DNA from: Laccaria trichodermophora
Lineage: Eukaryota > Basidiomycota > Agaricomycetes > Agaricales > Hydnangiaceae
DNA: 64,000 nucleotides
Assembly (NCBI GenBank): GCA_018417955.1
Contig: JACTVC010000037.1
Location: 124,001-188,000, forward strand
Reading direction: 5' to 3'
The notes beneath the pieces were generated by a model. That model did no database searches. It was not told the DNA's origin and saw only the letters and a program-made list of their open reading frames with translations. The position numbers and the translations under genes were made by a program. Below are positions 10,263-20,506 of this stretch, in pieces. Numbering within the stretch: the stretch's first letter is position 1; every line of letters starts with the position of its first letter.

Positions 10263-12520
10263 ATGGCCACATCCTCATCGAATTATCTGATACTGATTGC
10301 TTCTGATTCGGCTGATGGGGAAGACTTCTCTGACCCAGAAGTTCAAACCAACGAATACACTGCGGCAGCTCCGTATGTCTGGGAGACGTGGCAGATTGAA
10401 ATTCTAAACCACTATCTTCCATTTTACAAAGCCAACAAAAGTGTCAAACAAAGGACCGCTGTGTTGGACAAGACATTTCGGAGGATGAAGTCCAAGAGGG
10501 ACATTCCTGATTCAGAAGTCTCGGGTCTCCGGAAGGTATGTAGATCCTAAATGGAAACTGGCTGAATGCTTACTTCGGTATTGAGGCAATGCGGCAATGG
10601 TATAGTCTCAAGGCCAGAGTTCGACAGCCGAAGCAACACAAAATTCGGGGCGTCAATTGGAACTTTCGGACTGTGGCTGCCTTGCTGAAGAAAGAAGAAA
10701 TCAAGCAAGCAGAAGTGGAACTCGCTGGTGGGCAGCCTGTGAAATTTGGTAGCTATCAGACCGGGCTGAATCATGTTTTACGAAACATGGATGATGAAGA
10801 GCTGAATGAGCTGAAGGTTACTGCGGCGAAATGGAATGCCGAGGGACCGCCGGAAGAAGAGAAAAATCGGTACCATTTCATCACTCTAATTGATAGTCCG
10901 ACTGCTTATCTATTGGTGACAGTATGTCTGTAAAGCATGCCCCGAAGTTCGCCAAAGCCTTCGCCGAAAAATGTTTCAAACAGCTTGGTGCACGGGTTCT
11001 TATCTACTGGGGGTCTATGGATACTGAGGGGGGCCTCGTCTCAGCACGGTTTGATTTTAACAATGAGCTGGGAGGCGGCACGGCCTACAAGGATATGTTT
11101 AATGATGCTCCTGTAACGGATAGAACCTGGGGCAAATATTTGGAGAGGGCATATAGAACATCCAAAGAGCAGCCGATTCTACATCTACAGCCAAGAGGAG
11201 CCCTCATGGAACTTGAGGTGGATCAAGATGGAGAGCCGATACTTCCCGAAGAAGCGACGTGGCCTTCGGATCTCACAGGAGAAGCAACGATCAAGTGGCA
11301 AAAGGCACTGCTTCGGTCTTACCTCGGTGCCCATTACGGTATGTTCCTGTTATCCTACCATTCGAAGCTTACCTTATTCACCGATAGCTCTCGCAACCAA
11401 GGATGGAACTCATCGTGTTCCATGGGCCAATGTTATAAAGGCACCTGAAGATTTCATTTCCGCCGAATATTTACCTGATTACGAGTGTATGGATAAGGAG
11501 CCGTCACATCTCACTGTTGTTAAGGTTCGAAAGCTTTTACGATTTTGGTTGGCAAGGCAATCGTCGGGCCTCGTAGCATTTCGGTGGAAGTCGGTGATGT
11601 TTGCTGGTGAAATCGTCAAGGCCGAGCCTCCGAAGAAAGGCAAGACAATAGCTGCCCCTGCGACTGGCAAAACAGGGAAACAACCAACTGCGAAAGGTCG
11701 GCCGAAGAAGAAATCGAAGGCGTCGGTGCACTTTATTGCTGCCGATGATGATCTCCCTCCACCGATACAGAAGGAAAAGATCAAGCCTCGACCAATTAAA
11801 AAGCCGAAGGTTGTTGAGGACCCTGACATGGACAGTGGGGAAGACTTTCACTTTCACGATGTTGACCTTTTTGCCTTTTCGGATGATGAGCAGATCAATC
11901 AGTTCGGTGATAAGCCAGTCAAGGGAAACAACACCAGCGGAATCTCCGAGGAGCCCCATTCCCTCTGGAATACCTTTACTGACAAGCTACCGGAATACAA
12001 ATCCTGGTCGCCGGACCGGATCCAGACTGAGTTCCAAGTGTTTTGGGGCTGGGCAGAATCCTCAGGACTATTCCAAGCAAACGGTGGTACCGTCGGCGGC
12101 AGTAGTGCCGAACATGTTGGAGGCAGTACCATCGGAGGAGCGACTGCCAATGAGCTCGGACTCAGCATCGGCGATACACTTCTGGCTTCCAGGGACATAG
12201 CCCCAACCGATGATGACGAAGCATCAGCTACAAACCAAGCATCGGCTCCAAATCAGTTCAATGCTACTTCCTCTCCCTCCGACGAAAGAGCAGATAACAT
12301 CCAAAAAGCTGTCGCCTCAAGTAAGGAAGACACCTTTGCCAGGAGCCTGGCTAGCAATCTTTCCGTAACAACCTTGCCTTGTTCCTCGTCTGTCGGTGCT
12401 GTCGGTTCATCAATGGCCGACACCAATACTTGTTCTGCAGTACCTATGGATGGAGTCATCCAGATAAATCCAACAAAAAACATCTACACATTACCGGAAA
12501 AGAATATCGATAGTCACTAG
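10263..12520 (+). CDS. KDZ-element AT-hook protein, cut short by a nested element
   Basis: Four exons join in frame (10263-10535, 10586-10869, 10923-11338, 11388-12520) for 701 residues. The N-terminal part (WETWQIEILNHYLPFY, then a long charged region) resembles unnamed basidiomycete proteins near KDZ transposases; I cannot name a domain. Residues from about 430 are basic and Pro-rich, then an acidic stretch (DMDSGEDFHFHDVD), then a Ser/Thr/Gly-rich tail. The present TAG stop lies inside the terminal repeat of a nested element. The original frame continues at 13331-13827 and ended in an AT-hook (KRGRGRPRKK), giving an ancestral protein near 860 residues. It probably binds DNA. Whether the shortened form is used is unknown. 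Confidence 0.72.
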
Positions 12521-13330
12521 TAGCTGCACTCTACATCGATGTATTTATGGCAGCTGCCGTGGCAAAACTTGATCAGCTACCGTGAGGGAATGAAATGAAA
12601 TTTCATTGATTCACGGCACCCATTTCATTCAAAATGATTCATTCTGTTTCATTGATTCACGGCAACTGTTTCATTCATTTCATTTCATTGATTCACAGAA
12701 ATTACTTCATTTTTCATTTCATTCCACCACGGCAACTGTTTCATTCATTCCTTTATTGTTAGAGCTGAGAAAATTATTATGTAATTGATGTAAAATATTA
12801 AAGTGCCTTATTTGGCAACAGTATGCCTATCTTGTTATGTATTTGAGCCTCAAATGCAAAAGTACTCCCATATGGCCTCCCACACCACTGCAGTAGGGCA
12901 CAACACATATCAGGCATAATTGTATATTATTTCCTTATTTAGGTGTGTATTAAAACATCGAAATTGTTGCCTGAAAGATTGAAACAAAAATGAAATAAAG
13001 AATGAAACAAAAATTCCATGGTAAGAATGAAACAAAAAATGAAACAAAGAATGAAATAGTTGCCAGGAATAAATGAAACAGAAGAAATTTCATTCTTCCT
13101 GGTAGGAATTGAAATGAAATGGAATGAAACAAAAACGATTTCATTCTCCACGGCAATGAATGAAAAAAAATGAAACAGTTGCCGGGAATGAATGAAACAG
13201 AATAAATTATCTCAAATGAAACAGGTGCCGTGAATGAATGAAAACTTTGCATTTCATTCATTCACGGTAGCTGATCAAGTTTTTTTATGGCAGCTGCCAT
13301 AACTACATCATGTAATTGGCAGCTACCAGT
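12516..13330. mobile_element. Nested 815-bp MITE, same family as the 2.75-kb foldback
   Basis: Terminal inverted repeats pair ACTAGTAGCTGC...ATGGCAGCTGCC on the left with ACTGGTAGCTGCC...ATGGCAGCTGCC on the right. Flanks TCGATAGTC (12507-12515) and CCGATAGTT (13331-13339) are a decayed 9-bp target duplication, seven of nine matching, both differences being C/T. The ends resemble those of the element at 4356-7109 (ACTGGTRGCTRCCA), and both are full of TTTCATT repeats. No coding frame is present. Confidence 0.8.
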
Positions 13331-13827
13331 CCGATAGTTCCGTCGGACCAATGTCCAAATATTCTACACCCCGTCTCAAAGATCTTTTCAATTCGTTTCG
13401 GCAGCTTGCCGCTAGAGGACCATCGGGCAATGACAATGTCGGTCCAGATATCCCCAGAATGACTGATGTAATTCAGCATGCCCCAGAGTCAGCCCCATTA
13501 CTTCGGCCTGCGGAGTTTACTGGGTCGCCGGCGATGTTGCCATCGGCTGCATTGAACATGTCATCCGACGAAGCCCCTAACACTCATCACCCGGCGAAGC
13601 GCCCAGCCAATACCTCCTTGCCTGTTGATGGAATGCAGACAAGAAAACAAAAGGCAAAACAGGAGGCCCCTGGCTCATCGAAAAGGGTTACCAAGCCACC
13701 AAGCAAGCTTCCAGTCGAGGTGGCAAAGACCAGTGAAACGAAGCCGACGAAAGCTAGAAAGACATCCGGGGGATCTGTGAATCCACCGAAGCGTGGCCGA
13801 GGAAGGCCGAGAAAAAAGGCGACTTAG
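13331..13827 (+). pseudogene. Severed 3' part of the AT-hook gene
   Basis: The open frame resumes in the phase left at 12515 (codons for Asp-Ser on both sides of the nested element) and runs about 160 codons to TAG at 13825. It is Pro/Ser/Lys-rich and ends with a canonical AT-hook core, GRGRPRKK, preceded by VNPPKR. A separate start at 13351 (ATG) could in principle make a 158-residue AT-hook protein, but no promoter signal is evident. Confidence 0.72.
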
Positions 13828-14109
13828 TCATTGTAGATTAGTTACTATTCCGTCGGACTCAAGGTTTCGTCGGCCATTAGGGCTTCATCCGAAACAATCG
13901 TTTGTCAGGCTTCCTTCTTCATTGGCTAAGGTTATAATATGGTTAGGGCTTCGTCGGATACCCACTTGTTTCATTGGCGCCATTTGCCTTGACTCATTTC
14001 CCATCCAAGGCATCCCAAAAAAAGACAATAAATTTCATCAAAAAAATAATAACATGGTTGTCCCAAAATGATGTATGATATATAAAGGGGCATGCCCACC
14101 GGCGAAAGA
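13828..14109. other. Convergent 3' region inside the transposon
   Basis: Non-coding; contains several TTCGTCGG-like words typical of this element and an A-rich stretch near 14020-14055 that could serve 3' processing. No gene seen. Confidence 0.5.
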
Positions 14110-16648
14110 TCAAGCCCCCTCGGCCTGCTCGACCTCCTCCGCCCCCGGCTCCTTTGAATCAGCTTGGTCCTCTCGGGCCTCATCCTGTTCCAAGTTGATG
14201 GCATCGGAACTGGGAGGCTTCGGAGTGACCGCTTCAGCGATGGGCTCCAACGATGGGCCGACATCGTTGGCCGACCCTTCTTGCCTTGTCGGCGTCGGCG
14301 TCTCATTTGTCAGCGCCTTCTGGAACTGAGCGGAGTACCTGTCATCCCCAGTAGCCGTCAGAATATCAACCGCTACCTTCAGTGTAGATTCCATTTCGGA
14401 CATTGAAGGGAGTGGTGCTGATAACCCACTGGTCACGCCAGCCGACGATTGAGGCTCCTTTCGTCGTCGGGGAAGGGGAGCAATGCGACGAGTCGACTTG
14501 TCCTCGGCGTTGACGTCCTTGGGTTGGGCAGGCATTGTTGAAGGATCCGTCATGGTGTTGGGAGCCGATCGCGATGTGCCAGCGGTAGGATTCGTGTTGG
14601 ATGGACCGGCGGTGGGGATTAGTGGAGCTGACGCCAATCTGTCCATTTCCTGCCGACGTCGTTCCATCTTCTCCTCGTAGTCGCCCCTGTTACCCTTTGC
14701 CTGGGCAAACACAGTGGTGAGAAACTCAAAGCTGAGTGCCTCCACTCGGCCGATCCTCTCATCCAGCTTGCAGCGCTCAAGTTCGGAAAGGCGATTGGAG
14801 ATGTTGGTAGTGCGACGATGACCTTCCTGAAGGTCTTTGTTGACATCGTCGATGAAGCCGTTGATAATGACCTCCATATTGGAGGCCAAGTCGACTGCCT
14901 TTCTCCCCTGGTACTCCGACGCAATCCTCTGCTCCATATCGATCATCTCTCCTCTGATCGCATTCAGCCCTCGCTCGACGGCGATGGTCGTATCCCCCCC
15001 ATCTACCACGTCTCCAGCATCCTCCAGCTGTTCAATGCGTGCCGACAACGCGGCCAGGACTTTGGTCATAAGGTCTTGCTTTTGCTGGAGGTCCGAAATT
15101 GTCGCCTTGTGGATCTTCACTTGTTCCTCCAACTCAGCTATGTTCGTGTCCTTTTGCCAAAGGCTCGTTGCCGAAAATGCGTCGATGCGGGAGTTGGCGT
15201 CCCGGAGCTTCTCCTTGAGTCTTTCAAGCTCGGTCGTCTGATGCCTTTGATGGAGCGAAATGTTGTCCAGCCGATCGGTGAAGGGATCCGATATTTGGGG
15301 TGGGGTGCTAGACCCATCGTTGAGGCCTGACAAGAGTGCATCTCCTGTTGAAAATATAAGCCACTTGCGATAAATAAATAAAAAATCAACTTACTTGGAA
15401 TTTCCTGGTCATGTCCAGGCCGTATGCTTCCCTCTCGAATGGATTCACTTCTCCACCTCATCACCCTGACAGCCGGCTCAGACTGTCCCCTGTTCCCTGC
15501 TAGCTCACCAATCGATTTCGGTGGAATTGGCGAAATCCCCTTGAATTTGGGATTGCTGTATACCGTCATCTTCTCCCTGAGAAGATGGGTGCCAGTAGAC
15601 TTGAATCCTGACAGCTTCGATCCCGAAGGAGAGGGCTTCGCGGCGGTGTTGGGCTTCTTGCCCGATTTCTTCGGCTCAACCTTCTTCGCAGATTCCCCCT
15701 TCTCGCCGCTACCCTTGGTTGTCGATTTTCCTTTCTCACCCCCTCTACCCTTGGTCAGACTACACCTTTCCTTCTGCCCATTGCATCGGTCACAAGCAGT
15801 TCAGCCTGCTGCGGTGAGGAGGCAAGGTTGCCCCGCATTCCTACACGACTGGCAAACCCCCTGTGGGTGAGGCCGCTTCGGGGTAGAACGATTGCCCCCA
15901 TCGCCTCCCTCATCCCCGGAATCCACCTCCGCCACGGACTTGATCCTCACTTTCTTTGTCACTCTCGTCGGCCTTTTCTTTGTCCCCTCATCCCGCTTCT
16001 GGTCTCCCCCTCCCCCTCTTCCTCCCCGTCTTCTTCTTCTTCCCCCTCTGCATCCTCCTCTGCATCCTCCTCCTCCTCCTCCTCCTCCTCCTCCAATTTA
16101 CGTTTGGCTCCTCTGGTGGTGGGCTTCGGAGTTTCATCCAAGTTTGTACCAGTCTCACGGCCCTTCCCCTTCGCATTCTCCTGATTAGATGGTTTGGCGA
16201 TGACTTCGGGCACGTCGTCGCCGGTGGCATCCCATGCGGCAAGGAAATCTTCGTAGATCGGTTTAGCAAGGGGTTCGGTGATGACGGCCCAGTGAAAAGA
16301 GCCCTCTTGAGTTCGGAGGACCTCTTGAAGAATTCGAACCACGAGGGGGTCAAGGTCGGCGGTTTTGTCCTTCCCCGTCGTTTTCAAAGCACTAACGTAA
16401 TATTGCTACCGGGGTTTAGTGTTGGTGCAATTGATAACTGCTAAGCCACTTACCATCATTTGCCGCATCATTACCTCCTTCTTGAGCCTATCGGAAGAGT
16501 TCGCCTCGCGGTATTCACCTTTGAACCACTTGACAATCTTGCCGGTGACTTCTGGGATTGAGGCAATGATGCCTTCCGCTTGGTAAACTGTCATCAGGGC
16601 TTCACCGTATCCTTTGGGAAATTGGAATTGAGTTAGGTGAGCAGGCAT
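14110..16648 (-). pseudogene. Cysteine-cluster/coiled-coil protein of the KDZ element, damaged
   Basis: Reading from ATG 16648: exon 1 to 16454; exon 2 from 16405; last intron about 15342-15394; stop at 14110. The N-terminal 110 residues are globular (FHWAVITEPLAKPIYEDFLAAW). Then come a Glu tract, a zinc-cluster-like Cys set (CQSC, QPC, ACDRC, RCS around 15755-15845), a Lys-rich linker, a long coiled coil (15300-14650) and a Pro/Ser tail. The Cys spacing recalls fungal zinc-cluster DNA-binding domains. Two breaks appear: a one-base frame change in the purine tract near 16000-16040, and an in-frame TGA (15801-15803) between the two Cys halves, again where CGA is plausible. It may instead be two shorter genes. 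It was probably a DNA-binding partner of the transposase; function is not established. Confidence 0.6.
16009..16095. repeat. GAG/CTC microsatellite-like tract
   Basis: A run of CTC/TCC triplets encoding poly-glutamate on the minus strand. Length change here is the likely cause of the frame loss in the host gene. Confidence 0.7.
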
Positions 16649-16808
16649 GGTGGAGGTAGGTAAATATGAGAGGAACGCGACTTGGATGTTGGTTGAAGAT
16701 AAAGGAATCACCGTGGGAGTAACGAAAATCAACATTGCCTATTTCGGATTCATCACATTTCTTTCGGAACACCGCATCTTTCAATTGTCCATTCTACTTA
16801 GCCAGCCA

Positions 16809-17361
16809 ATGTCTTTCCCCCCGAGTTCAGGTAAGTCGCCGAAACTCCCAATTTACAGTTACTGATAGTTTTTCATTACAGACGATTTGCTCAAACAGCT
16901 CGCAGATCGAGCCGATCTACGACATACTCCAGCCGAGGGTTTCAACAACAAAGGTACCGCCTCGTCTATCGACGCTATTTAACATCTCATTCTTCTCTTC
17001 CAGTAGACTCTTCATCGTCAAATGCGGGGGAGAAATCTCACTCCTCGTGGAATAAACAATCTGTAAGTTGCAATGTTTCAAGTTAACTGCCAGTTTTCAA
17101 TTGGAGCCGAAGATGGCCTCATTTTTTGACGTAGTGTTGCCTGATGCCGGAAGACTTACAAACCCACTGGAATACGCCCGAATAGCCCACAGAGTGTTGC
17201 ATCGGGAATACGAGGAGGGTTTGAGAGCTCGAGATGCTCTTTTGGAGGCAATGGCACATGTGGAGGATCAGTTGAGGCAATTGGACACTATGATCATGCT
17301 GAAGGAAGAGGAGCTTTGGATCGAAGCAAGCATTGAGAAGGCAGAGAAATCGGCGTCGTAG
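16809..17361 (+). CDS. Small helical KDZ-element protein (135 aa)
   Basis: Four exons (16809-16830, 16882-16953, 17004-17062, 17107-17361) join in frame with standard introns. The N-terminal 50 residues are Ser-rich and polar. The C-terminal 70 residues form an amphipathic helix or coiled coil (REYEEGLRARDALLEAMAHV, MLKEEELWIEASIEKAEKS). It diverges from the cysteine-cluster gene across about 160 bp. No family is recognised. Clean splicing suggests it is intact. Confidence 0.65.
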
Positions 17362-17443
17362 TAGTGACCTCCCCCCGTCTTCCTATGTATCTTTCAGCCT
17401 AACTTTTCGTCGGTCCAGCTTATGATCATGTGTTAAACAGCAA

Positions 17444-17563
17444 TTGGGCCCAATGTTTCGGGGTATTTCACAATTGGGCCACCCCATCTCATCTTAAGGT
17501 AAAAGCATGCATTGGGCCCACCTTTATTCAATAATGTTTAGATAGAATTGGCCCCATTGGGGT
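17444..17563. repeat. Right subterminal GGGCCC palindrome cluster
   Basis: TTGGGCCCAA at 17444-17453, a decayed copy TTGGGCCACC near 17475, ATTGGGCCCA at 17511-17520 and AATTGGCCCCATTGGGG at 17547-17563 mirror the cluster at the left end of the KDZ element. Confidence 0.7.
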
Positions 17564-17680
17564 AGCTCTATGGTACATAGGTACAATTGACCATGTGGAG
17601 TACCATTGAACTATGATGTGACGTATGAATACTTGTGTATTAACTGCCATGACTTTGGTGAAGTATACTTTGCATAGGGA
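17564..17680. other. Right flank of the KDZ element
   Basis: AT-rich spacer between the last GGGCCC-type repeat and the first recognisable codons of the transporter pseudogene. The target duplication of the KDZ element should be here but is not identifiable by eye. Confidence 0.4.
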
Positions 17681-18880
17681 TTGCTAGGCTTCATTGCTTC
17701 AAAACCCTGTTGCAAGTCTATATACTGGTTGTTTTTCAATGGGAGCAACCACTCTGATAAATGTGGCTGCTGATGTTATACATGAAAAATATCATTTTGG
17801 TGGTCCATCATTCCTATACTTCATCTGGGCTTTCTGGTGGTTGGACATCATAATTGCTTTCATTTGTTGTTCGATTGGGGTTCATGTGATGTTTGTCCAC
17901 TCTTCTCTGACATAGTGCTTGGAAGTCCAGTCCCAAGACTGCAAAAAGACTTCAACTGAACTGGACCAAGACTGCAAAAGACCAGACCTGCAGTCTTGGT
18001 CTTGCAGATTTGAGATTACAAGACTGCAAAAAGACTGGTTGACATGGATTGGTCTTGTTGGGTAAGATTGGTCTTTTGTACCTACATAATAACCCTTCAA
18101 AATGCATATTTTTAGGCCAAAAACTGACAAAGATACATATAAAATAGTAAAATATTTCGTGAAAATAGTAGATGTACCTTAGTATTTTTGCAGATACATC
18201 AATTCTCAATGGAATTTAATGTTCTTGCACTCGTTCAGAAGCTACAAAAAATTTCAATAAACTTACCAACTCACAATTGCAAATATTATTGCATATTTAG
18301 TTGAAAAACAGGTCTTGAACTGGTTGTAACCAGTTTGGACCAAGACTGGTCCAAAGACCAAAAAAGACCACAGTCTTGGTCATTTCCGGTCCTGGTCCAG
18401 TCTTCTGAGGTTTTAGGAATTGTGTGGACTGGTCTAGGTCTTGGTCTTTTTGTTTTGGGCCAAAAAACCAGACTGGACTGGACTTTCAAGCACTACTCTG
18501 ACATCGGTCCAAAATTGAACAATTTAGTTTTAGGGCAACGTGGCAAACACATTCCCTTTCATCAATGGCTGCCATGTGCCTCACAGCTTCCTCTGGTGGT
18601 GTCTTGGGTAGGGCCTTGTTGAACATCTCCCCTTATTTTGCGCTTATCACCATCATTGTCGCTGTGTTCCTCATCACTACTGGACTGAGCCTTGCCCTTA
18701 TGATTCTGACAATCTATCTCTTTCGTCTGGTTGTCTACGGCTTACCACAGGGAGGAAGCATTCTTTCTGTTTTCCTGCCTCTTGGGCCAACTGGCCAGTC
18801 TGGTTACGCCATTTTATTGATTGGCCAGACTCTAAAGAATCTCCTACCTTACAATCCTGCCTTACAATTTCTTCATTGAA
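17681..18880 (+). pseudogene. SSU1: SSU1-like sulfite/C4-dicarboxylate (TDT family) transporter remnant
   Basis: Two pieces of one protein flank a MITE. The left piece (to 17912) reads NPVASLYTGCFSMGATTLIN and FLYFIWAFWWLD; the right piece (from about 18565) reads LTASSGGVLG, ILTIYLFRLVVYGLPQG and SVFLPLGPTGQSGYAILLIG. These match the C-terminal half of fungal sulfite efflux pumps of the TehA/TDT family. The N-terminal half is missing where the KDZ element begins, the last helix is lost, and the two pieces are not in one frame. It cannot make a transporter. Confidence 0.8.
17913..18495. mobile_element. hAT-type MITE, 583 bp
   Basis: Terminal inverted repeat TAGTGCTTGGAAGTCCAGTC at the left is mirrored at the right (ending CAAGCACTA), with exact 8-bp target duplications CTCTGACA at 17905-17912 and 18496-18503. 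The 8-bp duplication and the TAGNG start fit the hAT superfamily. The interior is made of repeated CCAAGACTGG/CAAAAAGAC words and has no transposase. Confidence 0.9.
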
Positions 18881-18882
18881 AA

Positions 18883-19068
18883 GTGACGGGGGAAGTCATT
18901 TCTGATGATGCCAATGGCACACTAAACGGTGATGATTCCCACGAGAAGGGAACGAGCACGACTAATTTTTCCGAGTTGTCATTGGAGACAGTGGCACAGG
19001 AACTTGATGGTAGGTTTATTCTGGATGGATCGAAACCCTGCCATACTTATAACTTACATAACTTATAG
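18883..19068 (+). other. Short open stretch, unassigned
   Basis: Sixty-one codons, polar and Asp/Ser-rich, directly after the transporter remnant. Similarity to the cytoplasmic tail of a transporter or to any family is not evident. Confidence 0.2.
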
Positions 19069-19169
19069 AAGGGTTCATTCAGTTCGAAGTCAAGGCGCGC
19101 GGGCGTCTTATGTATCTCTAATAGATGAGATGGGGAGACCGTCCCACTTCGGATTTGTAGACCTAGATG

Positions 19170-20272
19170 CAAGGGGGTGGCGGAACGTGGAAAATGTACC
19201 AACACTCCCTATTTTTTTCTCGTGGATTTGGCTGACCTCCCCCCCTCCACCTCTTACTATATAAGGTATGTTTTCCAAGTTCCAATGTTTTATTAAATGT
19301 TATTTTGTCCCACGGTCCAGCATTTCAAAAATCCTGCACCGTCCCCACCTAAACCAAGAACTCACAAACCCGGGCTGTGACTTTCAAATAACAATTGAAG
19401 ATACTCTGGTTTTCACGGAGGAACATACCTGAGCAAACACAGTGAGTTTCCCAGACTGTTAACAGCGTATTTACTTGCAAAATTGTCACGTAAAAAAATT
19501 CATTCATGGCGTATCAAGAGGTTTTGTCAACGCTTTCGCCATCAAGAGCCTCAAATTGGCCTTGAACAAGCTTTAGAAGCTTGTTTGGAGCCTCAAATTC
19601 AGCCTAGACGCGGCGAGTACTTAATGAGAAAAAAGGTTCCATCGCCCCCCGCCTCATCATTTACACGTCGAGTCACTGGCCTCGATGGGCGTTCTGATGG
19701 CCTACACTCTCTTCACAATTGCAGATGTCGGAATTACCTGGCTGGCGTCATCGTTGATGGTGTATAGGAGTATGCAAGGGCATTGAAGGTGGAGTCGGGA
19801 GTAGTACGAGGTATGACGCGCTATTGGAAGAAGAAACGCACCACATTCAGACTGCATCAGAAAAGCAGAGGGATACGAGACTACCCCGCTCACCATACCG
19901 ACGTGTTCCCAAACGGCGTTTCTGTGCCGGGCTGTGTGGGGGAATGAACGCCTCGGGCGTGCCTTCACCAGTGCAGGGGACAGTCAACGGGGGTCAGGTA
20001 TAAGGCATTAGGGGCCTTAGGTAGTCTACAAAGTTGTGAAGTCTGACATGGGGCCTCGCCCCAATAGACTATAATTTGACATTAAAAAAAAAAAAAAAAA
20101 ATGACGCGCTAAGGTGGTAAGTCACATTCAGGAAAGAAGAACAGACAATTGGCTGATGCTCAGGCTCAATCTGCGACAAAAATCGATCAGGTCACTATTT
20201 TTTTTTCGGCCTTCGGCAGGACCGCCCCCCCTCCCAGCCAGTGTTCGGGATCCACGTTCCGCCACCCCCTTG
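19170..20272. mobile_element. hAT-type non-autonomous element, 1.1 kb
   Basis: Inverted ends CAAGGGGGTGGCGGAACGTG (left) and its complement at 20252-20272, flanked by exact 8-bp duplications CCTAGATG at 19162-19169 and 20273-20280. The CARNG start and 8-bp duplication fit hAT. An A-run lies at 20082-20100. Open frames inside are short and unlike transposase. Confidence 0.88.
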
Positions 20273-20506
20273 CCTAGATGATTGCATAAAGGAGTCCAAT
20301 GTCATCGAGTTGCCCCATTACTAAGACCTAAAGCTGATTGTTTATTTAATGTGCGCAGTCTCCCCGAATATTAGTAGTTCTATAGTCGAACTCTTTTCCC
20401 CGACGGTTCGATACGTTGTACGGGTGGATTGGCATGAAAAAAATAAATCATGGGGTCGTTGTGGTGCATGAACCAGCAATGAAGGCATAAAGAGGTGAGA
20501 GTGTAC

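Larger units (their letters stand above)
621..17563. mobile_element. Giant KDZ (Kyakuja-Dileera-Zisupton) DNA transposon, about 17 kb
   Basis: The interval contains a KDZ transposase gene with its CxC2-like cysteine cluster, a TET/JBP dioxygenase gene, and four more genes on both strands. Both edges carry clusters of the palindrome TTGGGCCCAA (four copies in 621-718; several full or decayed copies in 17444-17563), which I take as subterminal repeats. Association of fungal TET/JBP genes with KDZ transposons is established in the literature. The exact terminal inverted repeats and target duplication could not be fixed by eye, so each boundary is good to perhaps 30 bp. Two smaller elements are nested inside (4356-7109 and 12516-13330), so the original element was about 13.4 kb. 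All six genes share CCGAA/TTCGG-rich sequence, also in introns, which suggests one origin. Confidence 0.85.

Noticed and set aside
14110..16648. Two independent genes, one ending at 15959 and one starting at 15569
   Set aside because: Possible, but the Lys-rich frame between them is open and in phase with the second part except for one TGA, which favours one damaged gene.
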